Positions 24,395 through 33,503 of a stretch of DNA of 42,943 bases are shown here, in pieces; the first letter of the stretch is position 1, and each line of letters begins with the position of its first letter. The stretch comes from Halomonas litopenaei. Its GTDB lineage: Bacteria; Pseudomonadota; Gammaproteobacteria; Pseudomonadales; Halomonadaceae. The stretch lies in the NCBI RefSeq assembly GCF_003045775.1, contig NZ_PXNS01000020.1, positions 1 through 42,943 on the forward strand. The letters run 5' to 3'. The translations under genes were made by a program, and so were the position numbers. The notes beneath the pieces were generated by a model. That model was not told the origin of the DNA. It worked only from the letters and a program-made list of their open reading frames with translations, and did no database searches.

Positions 24395-25325
24395 CCGGCG
24401 CTTCGGCCAGCTCTGCCGCCAACCAGTCGGCCAGATCATTTGCCAGCGGATGGCGCGCCCCCCTAGGCCCGGCTGCCAGTTCCAGCACCAGGCAGGCGTC
24501 GGTGGCGACAAAGCCCCAAGGCGCCACCAGGCGCCCTGCGCGCACGTCCTCTTCCACCAGGTAGTCCGGCGCAATGCCGACCCCAAGCCCCACCAGGGTC
24601 GCCTCCAGCAGGTAGTTGAGGTGCTCGAAGCCCTGGCCCATCGTCAGCCGCTCCGGCGCGATCCCCTGGCGGCGACTCCAGTCGCCCCAGGCGGAGGGAC
24701 GTGAACGGGTATGCAACAGCGCTTGGCCGAGCAGTACCCGCGGGTCGGGCGGGCTTGCTGTAGCCCCGCCGGACCGATGCAGCTCAAGCTCACGACTGAG
24801 CACAGGACCGATGCGCTCCTGCCCGAGGATACGGGTGACCTCGCCCGGCGGCTCCCCTTCCGGCAAGCGCTGAAAGCGCAGCACACCATCGACCCCGGAT
24901 AGCGTCGCGACACCTTCCTCACCGGCGGTCAGATGCAACTCCAACTGCGGCAGAGCCTGCTTCAAGCGGGCCAGTCGAGGAATGAACCAGCGCGCCAGGA
25001 AGGAGCCTGGGCAGCTCAGCACGAAGGGCGACTGGACGCTGGTGCGAGCGACCTCGGCGCAGACCCGTGCCAGGGCGCCAAGATGGAATCCTGCGGCGTC
25101 GGCCAGCTCACGGCCGGCATCGGTCAGTCTCAAGCCCCGCCCTTCCTTCTCGACCAGGGCAACCCCCAACTGGTCCTCGAGCAGCTTGATCTGACGACTG
25201 ACCGCACCATGGGTCAGGTACAGCGAGGCCGCCGCCCGCGACACGCTACCGTGGCGCCCCAGCGCCTCGAAGGCCCTGAGCGCCCTGAGCGAGGGCAACG
25301 GGACGTCCTGGTTGTGCGATGTCAT
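24384..25325 (-). CDS. LysR-family regulator, TrpI/GcvA-like
   Basis: A 313-residue DNA-binding regulator: N-terminal helix-turn-helix about 14-70 (LRAFEALGRHGSVSRAAASL, then HGAVSRQIKLLEDQLG), and an effector domain beginning near residue 98. The PSLRALRAFEA start is typical of the GcvA/TrpI/AmpR branch. It is divergent from trpBA, the arrangement of TrpI in pseudomonads, where indoleglycerol phosphate is the inducer; by analogy it probably activates trpBA, but the sequence alone does not prove that. The ribosome site is GGGAGAG. Its stop codon lies in an 18-bp tandem repeat. Confidence 0.8.
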   Translation of the reverse strand: MTSHNQDVPLPSLRALRAFEALGRHGSVSRAAASLYLTHGAVSRQIKLLEDQLGVALVEKEGRGLRLTDAGRELADAAGFHLGALARVCAEVARTSVQSPFVLSCPGSFLARWFIPRLARLKQALPQLELHLTAGEEGVATLSGVDGVLRFQRLPEGEPPGEVTRILGQERIGPVLSRELELHRSGGATASPPDPRVLLGQALLHTRSRPSAWGDWSRRQGIAPERLTMGQGFEHLNYLLEATLVGLGVGIAPDYLVEEDVRAGRLVAPWGFVATDACLVLELAAGPRGARHPLANDLADWLAAELAEAPVLG

Positions 25326-25646
25326 GGCGAGCGTCTCTCCCGGCTTGGCATGGGGTGTCTTGTCTTATCTTGTCTGGGCTTGTCTTGTCTGGGCCTGGTG
25401 TGCCCCGGCGCCCAGAGGTCAGCTGATGGTGCCACTGCGTGCCGTGCGTGCGGACTTCCGGGGCACGGCTCACGGCCTAGTTCGGGACCACAGTGAAGGG
25501 CCAAGTGGTCTTGCAGCTCCTCAACTGGTGAGATTTTCTCACACATCCTGGCTGTTATTTCGATTTTTTCCGGCCGCATGCAGCGCTATGCTGCTGTCCA
25601 TGCCATTCGGGGCGCAGATCGCGCCTGGTCAGCCTTGGAGCCCGTC
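25326..25646. promoter_or_regulatory. LysR-trpB divergent control region
   Basis: No gene is seen in these 321 bp. It contains a dyad at 25528-25542 (listed separately) and a short direct repeat, CTTGTCTGGGC at 25369 and 25384. Promoters for both divergent genes are expected here, but no clear hexamer pair was found. Confidence 0.45.
25528..25542. promoter_or_regulatory. LysR-type operator upstream of trpBA
   Basis: Inverted repeat GTGAGA TTT TCTCAC. The inner TGAGATTTTCTCA fits the T-N11-A dyad typical of LysR-family binding sites. It lies 104 bp before the trpB ATG, a sensible activator position. Confidence 0.55.
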
Positions 25647-26894
25647 ATGAACCAGCAACGCCCAACTCCCAGCCTCCGTCACGGACCCGACCCTCGTGGT
25701 TTCTTCGGTGACTTCGGCGGTCGTTTCGTGGCCGAGACCCTGATGCCGCTGATTCTGGATCTCGAGCAGGAATACGACGCCGCACGCCAGGACCCGACCT
25801 TCGCTGACGAGCTGGCCTCGCTGTCGGCCGACTACGTCGGTCGCCAGAGCCCGCTGTACTTCGCCGAGCGCCTGACCGAGCATCTGGGCGGCGCGCGCAT
25901 CTATCTCAAGCGCGAAGACCTGATGCACACCGGCGCCCACAAGATCAACAACGCCCTCGGCCAGATCCTGCTCGCCCGTCGCATGGGCAAGCGTCGCATC
26001 ATCGCCGAGACCGGCGCGGGCATGCACGGTGTGGCCACCGCCACCGTCGCCGCGCGTTTCGGCATGGACTGCGTCATCTACATGGGCAGCACCGATATCC
26101 ATCGCCAGCAGCCCAACGTACAGCGCATGCAACTGCTGGGCGCCAAGGTGATTCCGGTCACCGCCGGCGACGGTACTCTGAAGGACGCCATGAACGAGGC
26201 GCTGAGAGACTGGGTCACCAACGTCGACTCCACCTTCTATATCATCGGCACCGTGGCCGGCCCCCACCCCTACCCAGCGCTGGTGCGCGACTTCCAGTCG
26301 GTGATCGGGCGAGAGGTGCGCGACCAGATCACCGCCAAGGAAGGACGCCTGCCGGACTCGCTGGTCGCCTGTATCGGCGGCGGCTCCAACGCCATGGGCC
26401 TGTTTCACCCCTTCCTCGACGACCCTGAAGTGGCGCTGGTCGGCGTCGAGGCGGCCGGCGAAGGCCTCGACACCCCACGCCATGCGGCCAGCCTCAAGGG
26501 TGGACGATCCGGCGTGCTACACGGCAACCGTACCTTTCTGCTGCAGGACGACGAGGGCCAGATCAGCGACGCCCACTCCATCTCGGCCGGCCTCGACTAC
26601 CCCGGCATCGGACCCGAACACGCCTGGCTGCATGCCATCGAGCGCGCCGAGTACGTGGCGGCCACCGATCGTGAGGCGCTGGACGCCTTCACCCTGCTGT
26701 GTCGCAAGGAAGGCATCATCCCGGCGCTGGAGTCTTCCCACGCCCTGGCCGAGGTGATCAAGCGCGCCCCGCGACTGCCGGCGGATCATCTGATGGTGGT
26801 CAACCTGAGCGGCCGCGGCGACAAGGACATGGCCACCGCCACCGAATGTCTTGCCGATGAGCTGGGCCTGGGAAAGCCCGACCAGCAGGACTGA
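25647..26894 (+). CDS. trpB: Tryptophan synthase beta chain TrpB
   Basis: PLP enzyme joining indole and L-serine to make tryptophan; forms the alpha2beta2 complex with TrpA. It has 415 residues with the PLP lysine K99 in HTGAHKINNALGQ and the phosphate-binding GGGSNAMG loop. The start at MNQQRPTPS follows GGAG; the open frame extends 23 codons upstream without TrpB-like sequence. trpA follows after 25 bp, so the two are one operon. The other trp genes are absent, as in pseudomonads where trpBA is a separate unit. Confidence 0.96.
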   Translation: MNQQRPTPSLRHGPDPRGFFGDFGGRFVAETLMPLILDLEQEYDAARQDPTFADELASLSADYVGRQSPLYFAERLTEHLGGARIYLKREDLMHTGAHKINNALGQILLARRMGKRRIIAETGAGMHGVATATVAARFGMDCVIYMGSTDIHRQQPNVQRMQLLGAKVIPVTAGDGTLKDAMNEALRDWVTNVDSTFYIIGTVAGPHPYPALVRDFQSVIGREVRDQITAKEGRLPDSLVACIGGGSNAMGLFHPFLDDPEVALVGVEAAGEGLDTPRHAASLKGGRSGVLHGNRTFLLQDDEGQISDAHSISAGLDYPGIGPEHAWLHAIERAEYVAATDREALDAFTLLCRKEGIIPALESSHALAEVIKRAPRLPADHLMVVNLSGRGDKDMATATECLADELGLGKPDQQD

Positions 26895-26919
26895 CACCCC
26901 GGATTCCAGGAGAGAGACC

Positions 26920-27747
26920 ATGACCACGACCACTACCGCCGAGGGGCGCCTCGCACGTCGCTTCGCCGAGACTCGCCAGCAGGGACGCGCCGCCCTGGTG
27001 ACCTACATCGCCGCCGGTGATCCCGACTATGACACCAGCCTCGCGACCCTCAAGGGCCTGGGCGAGGCCGGCGCCGATGTGATCGAACTCGGCATGCCGT
27101 TCACCGACCCCATGGCCGACGGCACCGCCATCCAGCATGCGACCCGCCGGGCGCTGGATGCCGGCCAGACCATGGACAAGACCCTCGAGATGGTCCGCCA
27201 ACTGCGTCGGACCGATCAACAGACACCGGTCGTGCTGATGGGCTACTACAACCCCATCTACGCCCGTGGCGTGACACGCTTTCTCGATCAGGCCAAGGCT
27301 GCCGGCGTCGACGGTCTCATCGTGGTCGACCTGCCGCCGGAACATGACGACGAGCTGTGCCTGCCTGCCAATCAAGCCGGGCTCAACTTCATTCGTCTGG
27401 CGACCCCCACCACCGATGCCCGACGCCTGCCGGGGGTGCTCACCAATACCTCGGGCTTTCTCTACTACGTCTCGAGCAACGGGGTCACCGGCGGTGCTGC
27501 GCCAAGCGCCGAACGCGTGCAACAGGAGGTAGCCCGCATCCGCGAGCACAGCGATATTCCCATCGCCGTCGGTTTCGGTATTCGCACCGCCGCCCAGGCC
27601 AGAAAGATCGGCGCCTTCGCCGACGGCGTGGTGGTAGGTTCGGCGCTGATCGATGCCCAGGCCAGCGGCGACACTCCCGCCGAAGGTACCCAAGCCGTGC
27701 TCGAATTGACGCGCGAGCTGGCCCAGGCGCTGACCGGCGCCCGCTAA
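26920..27747 (+). CDS. trpA: Tryptophan synthase alpha chain TrpA
   Basis: Cleaves indole-3-glycerol phosphate and channels indole to TrpB. It has 275 residues, with the catalytic pair E56 (ELGMPFTDP) and D67 (MADG), and the phosphate-binding GFGIRTAAQA near the C-terminus. The start is set by AGGAGAG 7 bp upstream; it begins with an unusual run of threonines (MTTTTTAEG). A 13-bp repeat starts 8 bp after the stop. Confidence 0.96.
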   Translation: MTTTTTAEGRLARRFAETRQQGRAALVTYIAAGDPDYDTSLATLKGLGEAGADVIELGMPFTDPMADGTAIQHATRRALDAGQTMDKTLEMVRQLRRTDQQTPVVLMGYYNPIYARGVTRFLDQAKAAGVDGLIVVDLPPEHDDELCLPANQAGLNFIRLATPTTDARRLPGVLTNTSGFLYYVSSNGVTGGAAPSAERVQQEVARIREHSDIPIAVGFGIRTAAQARKIGAFADGVVVGSALIDAQASGDTPAEGTQAVLELTRELAQALTGAR

Positions 27748-27755
27748 GCCCTGGC

Positions 27756-27792
27756 AAAGAACCCCGGTCAAGAACCCCGGTAAAGAACCCCT
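27756..27792. repeat. 13-bp tandem repeat behind trpA
   Basis: AGAACCCCGGT at 27758 and 27771 and a partial third copy at 27784 (AGAACCCC), a 13-bp period. It lies in the 3' untranslated region of trpBA. Confidence 0.85.
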
Positions 27793-27909
27793 TATCGCGT
27801 GATCCCGGTACAAAGGCCCTGTCGGCGTCTGCTCGACAGAAAGACGCCTCGAGGAGACTCACGCCAGGCCTTGCGCCATGCCACTCCCGGGAAGCCTCTC
27901 TTCCCCACG

Positions 27910-27936
27910 CAAGCCCCGCCGATCAGGCGGGGCTTG
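27910..27936 (+). terminator. trpBA terminator hairpin
   Basis: A perfect 11-bp stem CAAGCCCCGCC/GGCGGGGCTTG with loop GATCA, 160 bp after trpA. No long T tract, so strength is uncertain. Confidence 0.6.
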
Positions 27937-28176
27937 CTGCCACCGGGCCGAACATCTCCCCGACCTAGTCAATATTTTCAGCGGACACCTGGAATGCAGC
28001 CACACCATCTATGCAACTGCTGATCCATGCCAGATTCTTACTGCTGATATCATGCTTAAGTCGAACCGTTGGGTGTGGCCGACGGTGATAGAATCGCCCT
28101 CCTTCCGGCCACAAGCCGACGCCCATCCGTCCTGACGCGACGGTCGATGCACACTCCACGCTTCGAGACCAGAGCC
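27937..28176 (+). other. Upstream region of sstT
   Basis: No gene is seen. It is AT-richer than its surroundings (27965-28075) and carries a possible -10 TAGAAT near 28087, but no well-spaced -35. It probably holds the sstT promoter. Confidence 0.4.
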
Positions 28177-29397
28177 ATGTCCACCTCCTTGAGCGCCCCC
28201 TTCAAGGCGCTGAATCGTCTGGGGCTGATCCCTCAGATCGTGATCGGTATCCTCTGCGGTATCGCCGTCGCCACCCTGTCCCCCGAGCTCGCCGCCTCGG
28301 TATCGCTGCTCGGCCAGGTATTCATTTCGGCCTTGAAGGCGGTCGCCCCGGTGCTGGTCTTCGTGCTGGTGATGGCCGCCATCGCCGGCCATCAGCGCGG
28401 CCAGCCGACCCAGATCCACAGCGTACTGGTGCTGTATCTGATCGGCACCCTGGTGGCGGCGCTGGTGGCAGTAGTGGCCAGTTTCGCCCTCCCCACCGAA
28501 CTGACCCTGAATACCGCTCAGGCCAGCGGCAATCCGCCAGGCGGCGTGGTAGAGATCCTGCGCAACCTGCTATTGAGCGCCGTGGCCAACCCGATCAGCG
28601 CATTGATGAACGCCAACTTCATTGCCATTCTGGTGTGGGCCGTCAGCCTCGGCCTGGTGCTGCGCAGCGCCAGTGCCGCTACCAAGGCCATGATCGAGGA
28701 CCTGTCCCAGGCGGTATCGACCCTGGTGCGCTGGGTCATTCGTCTGGCACCGCTGGGTATCTTCGGACTGGTCGCCGGTACCCTGGCCGAAGCCGGAATC
28801 GGTGCGCTGCTGGAGTATGCCCAACTGCTGTCGGTGATCGTCGGCTGCATGCTGTTCGTCGCCCTGGTGACCAATCCGCTGATCGTCTTCCTGGCCACTC
28901 GCCAGAACCCTTATCCGCTGGTCTTCAGCTGTCTGCGCGGTAGCGCCATCACCGCCTTCTTCACTCGCTCAAGCGCAGCCAACATCCCGGTCAACCTGGA
29001 GCTGTGCAAGCGTCTGAAGCTGGATGAGGACACCTACTCCATCTCGATCCCGCTCGGCGCCACCATCAACATGTCCGGTGCCGCCATCACCATCAGCGTC
29101 ATGACGCTTGCCACCGCCCATACCCTGGGCATCAGCGTGGACTTCGTCACCGCCCTGCTGCTGTGCGTGGTCTCCGCCCTGGCCGCCTGCGGCGTCTCCG
29201 GCGTGGCCGGTGGCTCGCTGCTGCTGATTCCCATGGCCGCCAGCCTGTTCGGCATTTCCGCCGACGTGGCGATGCAGGTGGTCGCCATCGGCTTCGTCAT
29301 CAGCGTGGTCCAGGACTCCACCGAGACCGCCCTCAACTCTTCCACCGATGTGCTGTTCACCGCCGCCGCCAGCCGCAGGGGCGAACTGAGCGACTGA
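28177..29397 (+). CDS. sstT: Na+/serine-threonine symporter SstT
   Basis: Sodium-driven uptake of L-serine and L-threonine; a dicarboxylate/amino acid:cation symporter family protein of the inner membrane. The 406 residues with about eight hydrophobic helices plus re-entrant loops match SstT (414 in E. coli). Family landmarks seen are FFTRSSAANIPVN (serine-rich hairpin region), SIPLGATINMSGAAITI and the C-terminal VIQDSTET-like loop, here SVVQDSTETALNSSTD. The start MSTSLSAPF is preferred; an ATG 10 codons earlier is possible. Confidence 0.93.
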   Translation: MSTSLSAPFKALNRLGLIPQIVIGILCGIAVATLSPELAASVSLLGQVFISALKAVAPVLVFVLVMAAIAGHQRGQPTQIHSVLVLYLIGTLVAALVAVVASFALPTELTLNTAQASGNPPGGVVEILRNLLLSAVANPISALMNANFIAILVWAVSLGLVLRSASAATKAMIEDLSQAVSTLVRWVIRLAPLGIFGLVAGTLAEAGIGALLEYAQLLSVIVGCMLFVALVTNPLIVFLATRQNPYPLVFSCLRGSAITAFFTRSSAANIPVNLELCKRLKLDEDTYSISIPLGATINMSGAAITISVMTLATAHTLGISVDFVTALLLCVVSALAACGVSGVAGGSLLLIPMAASLFGISADVAMQVVAIGFVISVVQDSTETALNSSTDVLFTAAASRRGELSD

Positions 29398-29454
29398 CGC
29401 CCAGAGGCGCTGCCGCGCTTGCTCATCTCCTGAAACAACAGCTCTTCTGAAACG

Positions 29455-29496
29455 ACAGTGAGCCCCTCTCACCAAAGGGTGAAAGGGGCTCGCTGT
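29455..29496. terminator. Bidirectional terminator, sstT/pflA
   Basis: Long imperfect stem: ACAGTGAGCCCCTCTCACC paired with GGGTGAAAGGGGCTCGCTGT around an AAA loop. It lies between two convergent genes. Confidence 0.8.
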
Positions 29497-29523
29497 GTTG
29501 TTCGAGCGGGCGACATCGCCACG

Positions 29524-30267
29524 TCAGCCAGCGATGACCTCCGGATGATACCGCGAGGCGATCGTCACCAGGCGCTGCATGGTCTCGCCACTCGGTGGCG
29601 CCACTCCTGCCAGCGGATAGTGCTCTCCCAGCTCCTGCCACTTGTACTCGCCAAGTGCGTGATAGGGCAAAAGCTCGATACGCTCGACGTTGTCCATCGT
29701 CTCGACGAACTCCCCCAGCAGGTGCATGGATGCCTCGCTGTCGGTAAAGCCAGGCACGATCACCTGACGAATCCAGGTGGGCTTGCCGATCGCCGCCAGA
29801 TGACGGGCAAAGGCCAGGGGACGGCGTCGGGGGATACCGGTGAGCTCGCGGTGCACGCCCTCGTCGAGATGCTTGAGATCCAGCAGCACCAGGTCGGTGG
29901 CGGCAAGCAACTCGTCGAGGACCTCATCGTAGTGGCAGACGTAGCCATTGGTGTCGAGGCAGGTGTGCATGCCCTCGGCCTTGGCCGCCTGAAACAGGTC
30001 GCGCACAAACGCCGGTTGCAGCAGCGCCTCGCCGCCGGTGCAGGTGATGCCGCCCCCAGACGCCCGCATGAACGGCAGATAGGTTCTGGCTTCGGTGAGT
30101 ATCTCGTCCACCGTCACCTCACGTCCGCCCTGGCGATCCCAGCTGTCGCGGTTGTGGCAGTACTGACAGCGCATCACGCAGCCCTGCAGAAACACCAGAA
30201 AGCGAATGCCTGGGCCATCCACGGCACCACAGCTCTCCAGGTGATGGAGACGGCCAGTGATCATCAT
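29524..30267 (-). CDS. pflA: Pyruvate formate-lyase-activating enzyme PflA
   Basis: Radical SAM enzyme that puts the glycyl radical on PflB. It has 247 residues (E. coli 246) with the CxxxCxxC cluster motif CVMRCQYC near residues 30-37 and the GGE motif in TCTGGEALLQP. It starts with two adjacent ATG codons after GAGG, so the true start is 30267 or 30264. It is 88 bp after pflB with a terminator-like hairpin in the gap, so it is probably made at a lower level than pflB. Confidence 0.95.
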   Translation of the reverse strand: MMITGRLHHLESCGAVDGPGIRFLVFLQGCVMRCQYCHNRDSWDRQGGREVTVDEILTEARTYLPFMRASGGGITCTGGEALLQPAFVRDLFQAAKAEGMHTCLDTNGYVCHYDEVLDELLAATDLVLLDLKHLDEGVHRELTGIPRRRPLAFARHLAAIGKPTWIRQVIVPGFTDSEASMHLLGEFVETMDNVERIELLPYHALGEYKWQELGEHYPLAGVAPPSGETMQRLVTIASRYHPEVIAG

Positions 30268-30286
30268 CAGGACTCCTCACGAAAAG

Positions 30287-30311
30287 GGGCTCCGGGAGAC
30301 ACCCGGAGCCC
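30287..30311 (-). terminator. Attenuating hairpin between pflB and pflA
   Basis: A perfect 10-bp stem GGGCTCCGGG/CCCGGAGCCC with a 5-base loop. On the minus strand it is followed by CCTTTT. It would reduce readthrough from pflB into pflA. Confidence 0.65.
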
Positions 30312-30355
30312 GGAAAGGGACCGCTGTCGCGGCCCCGGGCGAGACGACTGTCGGC

Positions 30356-32632
30356 TCAGAGCGTTTCGGTGAAGGTCCGGGAGATCACGTCGCGCTGCTG
30401 TTCCGCGGTCAAGGAGTTGAAGCGCACCGCGTAGCCGGACACGCGGATGGTCAGCTGAGGATACTTGTCCGGATTGACCACGGCGTCCTCGAGCATCTCG
30501 CGGTTGAGCACGTTGACGTTCAAGTGCTGGCCGCCTTCCTGACGCTCGCTGTGGTGGAAGTAACCGTCGAGCAAGCCGGACAGGTTGCTGCGCTGGGCGC
30601 CCTCGTCCTTGCCCAGCGCCCTCGGCACGATGGAGAAGGTATACGAGATCCCGTCCTTCGCGTGGGCGTAGGGCAGCTTGCCCACCGACGTCAACGAGGC
30701 CACCGCACCCTTGGTGTCACGCCCATGCATGGGGTTGGCACCCGGTGCGAAGGGCTCGCCGGCGCGACGACCGTCCGGCGTGGTGCCGGTCTTCTTGCCG
30801 TAGACCACGTTGGAGGTGATGGTCAGCACCGACTGGGTCGGCTCGGCGCCACGGTAGGTATTGAGCTTGCGGATCTTGTTCATGAAGGTCTCGACCAGCT
30901 GGCAGGCGATATCGTCGACGCGCGGATCGTTGTTGCCGAAGCAGGGGTAGTCACCCTCGATCTCGAAGTCCACCGCCACGCCGTCAGGATCACGCACCGG
31001 GCGCACCTTGGCGTACTTGATCGCCGACAGCGAGTCCGCCGCCACCGACAGCCCGGCGATGCCGCAGGCCATGGTGCGCTTGACGTCGAGGTCGTGCAGC
31101 GCCATCAGCGCCGCCTCGTAGCTGTACTTGTCGTGCATGTAGTGGATGGCATTGAGAGCGGTCACGTACTGGCGGGCCAGCCAGTCCATCAGGCCATCCA
31201 TGCGTGCCCACACCTCGTCGAAGTCGAGCACCTCGGAGGCGATCGGCTCACTCCTGGGGCCGACCTGGATCTTCAGCTTCTCGTCGACGCCGCCGTTGAT
31301 CGTGTAAAGCAGCGTCTTGGCCAGGTTGGCTCGGGCACCGAAGAACTGCATCTGCTTGCCGATCACCATGGGAGACACGCAGCAGGCGATGGCGTAGTCG
31401 TCGGAGGCGAAGTCCACGCGCATCAGGTCATCGTTCTCGTACTGGATCGACGAGGTATCGATGGACACCTTGGCGCAGTAGCGCTTGAAGCCGTCGGGCA
31501 ACTGTTCGGACCACAGCACCGTGAGGTTGGGCTCCGGGCTCGGGCCCATGGTGTAGAGGCTGTTGAGGAAACGGAAGCTGGTACGGGTGACCAGGGTGCG
31601 TCCGTCCAGTGCCATCCCGCCCAGGCATTCGGTGGCCCAGATCGGGTCGCCGGAGAACAGCTCGTCATACTCAGGGGTGCGCAGGAAGCGCACCATGCGA
31701 AGCTTCATGATGAAGTGATCGACCAGCTCCTGGGCGCGGGCTTCGTCGATCACGCCTTGGCGCAGGTCACGCTCCAGGTAGATATCGAGAAAGCTGGAAG
31801 TACGTCCCAGTGACATGGCGGCGCCGTTTTGCGACTTCACTGCCGCCAGGTAGCCAAAGTAGGTCCACTGGATGGCCTCCTGGGCGGTGGCAGCCGGGAC
31901 CGAGACGTCGAAGCCGTACTTGGCGGCCATTTCCTTGAGCTGGCCGAGTGCACGATGCTGCTCGGCGACTTCCTCGCGCAGCTGGATCACCGCCTCCAGG
32001 TCCTCGCCCTGTTCGAAGCGCTGCTGCAGCGAGGCAAACTGCGCCTGCTTGTCACGCATCAGGAAGTCGACGCCGTAAAGGGCGACCCGGCGGTAGTCAC
32101 CGATGATGCGTCCACGACCATAGGCGTCCGGCAGTCCGGTCAGCACCCCTGACTTGCGACACTTGAGGATGTCCGGGGTGTAGACATCGAACACCCCCTG
32201 ATTGTGGGTCTTGCGAAATTCGGTGAAGACCTTCTTGACCTGAGGATCGAGTTCACGACCGTAGGCCTGGCATGAGCCCTCCACCATCTTGATGCCGCCG
32301 TTGGGCATGATCGCCCGCTTCAGCGGCGCGTCGGTCTGCAGTCCAACGATGGTCTCGAGACGCTGATCGATATAGCCGGCGTCATGAGCGGTGATGGTCG
32401 AGACCAGCGAGGTGTCGAAGTCCAGCGGTGCATGGGTGGCGTTTTCCTGCTTGACGCCTTCCATCACAGTGTCCCATAGCTCGCGAGTGCTGGCCGCCGG
32501 CTCGCTGACCAGGAAACGCTCGTCACCCTCGTAGGGCGTCACATTGGCCAGCAAGAAGTCTCGTACGTCGACGTCCTTCTTCCACTCGCCCCCGGCAAAC
32601 CCTTCCCACGCTTGCGCGAATTGCTCTTTCAT
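30356..32632 (-). CDS. pflB: Formate C-acetyltransferase PflB
   Basis: Glycyl-radical enzyme converting pyruvate and CoA to formate and acetyl-CoA without oxygen. It has 758 residues (E. coli 760). The active-site pair C417-C418 is in IACCVSPM, and the radical glycine G733 is in RVSGYAVRF near the C-terminus. The start at MKEQFAQAWEGF follows GAGG; 59 upstream in-frame codons are not PFL-like. With pflA it gives a fermentative branch, notable in a lineage usually described as aerobic. No formate channel (focA) gene is adjacent. Confidence 0.96.
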   Translation of the reverse strand: MKEQFAQAWEGFAGGEWKKDVDVRDFLLANVTPYEGDERFLVSEPAASTRELWDTVMEGVKQENATHAPLDFDTSLVSTITAHDAGYIDQRLETIVGLQTDAPLKRAIMPNGGIKMVEGSCQAYGRELDPQVKKVFTEFRKTHNQGVFDVYTPDILKCRKSGVLTGLPDAYGRGRIIGDYRRVALYGVDFLMRDKQAQFASLQQRFEQGEDLEAVIQLREEVAEQHRALGQLKEMAAKYGFDVSVPAATAQEAIQWTYFGYLAAVKSQNGAAMSLGRTSSFLDIYLERDLRQGVIDEARAQELVDHFIMKLRMVRFLRTPEYDELFSGDPIWATECLGGMALDGRTLVTRTSFRFLNSLYTMGPSPEPNLTVLWSEQLPDGFKRYCAKVSIDTSSIQYENDDLMRVDFASDDYAIACCVSPMVIGKQMQFFGARANLAKTLLYTINGGVDEKLKIQVGPRSEPIASEVLDFDEVWARMDGLMDWLARQYVTALNAIHYMHDKYSYEAALMALHDLDVKRTMACGIAGLSVAADSLSAIKYAKVRPVRDPDGVAVDFEIEGDYPCFGNNDPRVDDIACQLVETFMNKIRKLNTYRGAEPTQSVLTITSNVVYGKKTGTTPDGRRAGEPFAPGANPMHGRDTKGAVASLTSVGKLPYAHAKDGISYTFSIVPRALGKDEGAQRSNLSGLLDGYFHHSERQEGGQHLNVNVLNREMLEDAVVNPDKYPQLTIRVSGYAVRFNSLTAEQQRDVISRTFTETL

Positions 32633-33002
32633 CGACTTGCACCTCAACAGAGTAAATGACAACGCTAGTCCTGCATGCTGAGCGACGGCCATCCCTCGGA
32701 GATGGCAGCCGGCCCGCCTGTTCGGTGGCAGCAGCGGTCGCCGCATCGGAGGCGGCGGGTGTGCTGCACGCTTCTCGATCGGCGAAAAAACACCTGCCCT
32801 CGAGAGCACAATTCGACCTTAGCAGTAGTCCCGTCGCCCCTACTTGACCCGCATCATGGCGCCACGGGACGGCGATACAGCGCGAGCGAAGCGGCCAAGA
32901 AACCTGTACCAGGCCAATTTCGCGCGGCGAGGACGGCCGCCTGCGCTATGCTGACAAGGGCATACGTAGGCCTGAGCCCTGTCCCACCGCCGGGTGCCCG
33001 TG
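32633..33002. other. Intergenic region upstream of pflB
   Basis: 370 bp between two divergent genes, with no gene seen. It must hold promoters for pflBA and for the rightward membrane-protein gene. No match to the FNR box (TTGATNNNNATCAA) was found by eye, which is unexpected for pflB. Confidence 0.4.
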
Positions 33003-33503
33003 ATGAACAGCTTTCCCACGCTTCTGGAGTACGGTCTGCCAGGCTTCGCCGTGGTGCTGCTGATCCTCGGCTACCACCTGCTCAACAAGACCCACACCCT
33101 GTTGCTCAATGAGCGCTCTGGCGAGACCAGTGAGGGCACCGAGTTGCGCATTCGCTATCTGCAGGAGGTCTCCAAGAACGCCAGGCTGTTCATGGCGCTG
33201 AGTCTGCTGTTCTTCGTCGGCGGGCTGGCCATGGCAATGATGAAACCCTCGAGCCAGGTCAATCTTTCCATCGCCCCGCCGGAAGGCGTGCTGCCGGTCA
33301 TCCGTCTGCAGGAGCGGGACATGCCGCTGGATGGCCGGGGCACGGTCGTGCTGAAGGTCCAGGACGACAATGTGCTGCGCATCTTGAACAACGATCTGCA
33401 CGGCCGGCTGATCGCCATCGAGCAGGAGCGCGACGCCCTGAAGAGCCAACTGGCCGACGTCATCGCTGCAGCGGAGCGAGATTCTCCGCAGGTAGGCTTC
33501 TAA
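33003..33503 (+). CDS. Two-helix membrane protein, unknown function
   Basis: About 166 residues. Hydrophobic segments at about 11-28 (LPGFAVVLLILGYHLL) and 61-79 (FMALSLLFFVGGLAMAMM) are followed by a roughly 85-residue soluble tail with a VLKVQDDNVLRILNN strand pattern and a final coiled-coil-like helix (EQERDALKSQLADVIAAAE). The topology suggests that the tail is outside the cytoplasm or that both ends are on the same side. I do not recognise the family. Its TAA stop overlaps the ATG of the next gene (TAATG), so the two products are probably made together. GTG codons at 32994 and 33000 are alternative starts. Confidence 0.68.
   Translation: MNSFPTLLEYGLPGFAVVLLILGYHLLNKTHTLLLNERSGETSEGTELRIRYLQEVSKNARLFMALSLLFFVGGLAMAMMKPSSQVNLSIAPPEGVLPVIRLQERDMPLDGRGTVVLKVQDDNVLRILNNDLHGRLIAIEQERDALKSQLADVIAAAERDSPQVGF

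Noticed and set aside
30257..31813. 518-residue open frame on the plus strand
   Set aside because: Antisense to pflB; pflB is complete with both active-site cysteines and the radical glycine.
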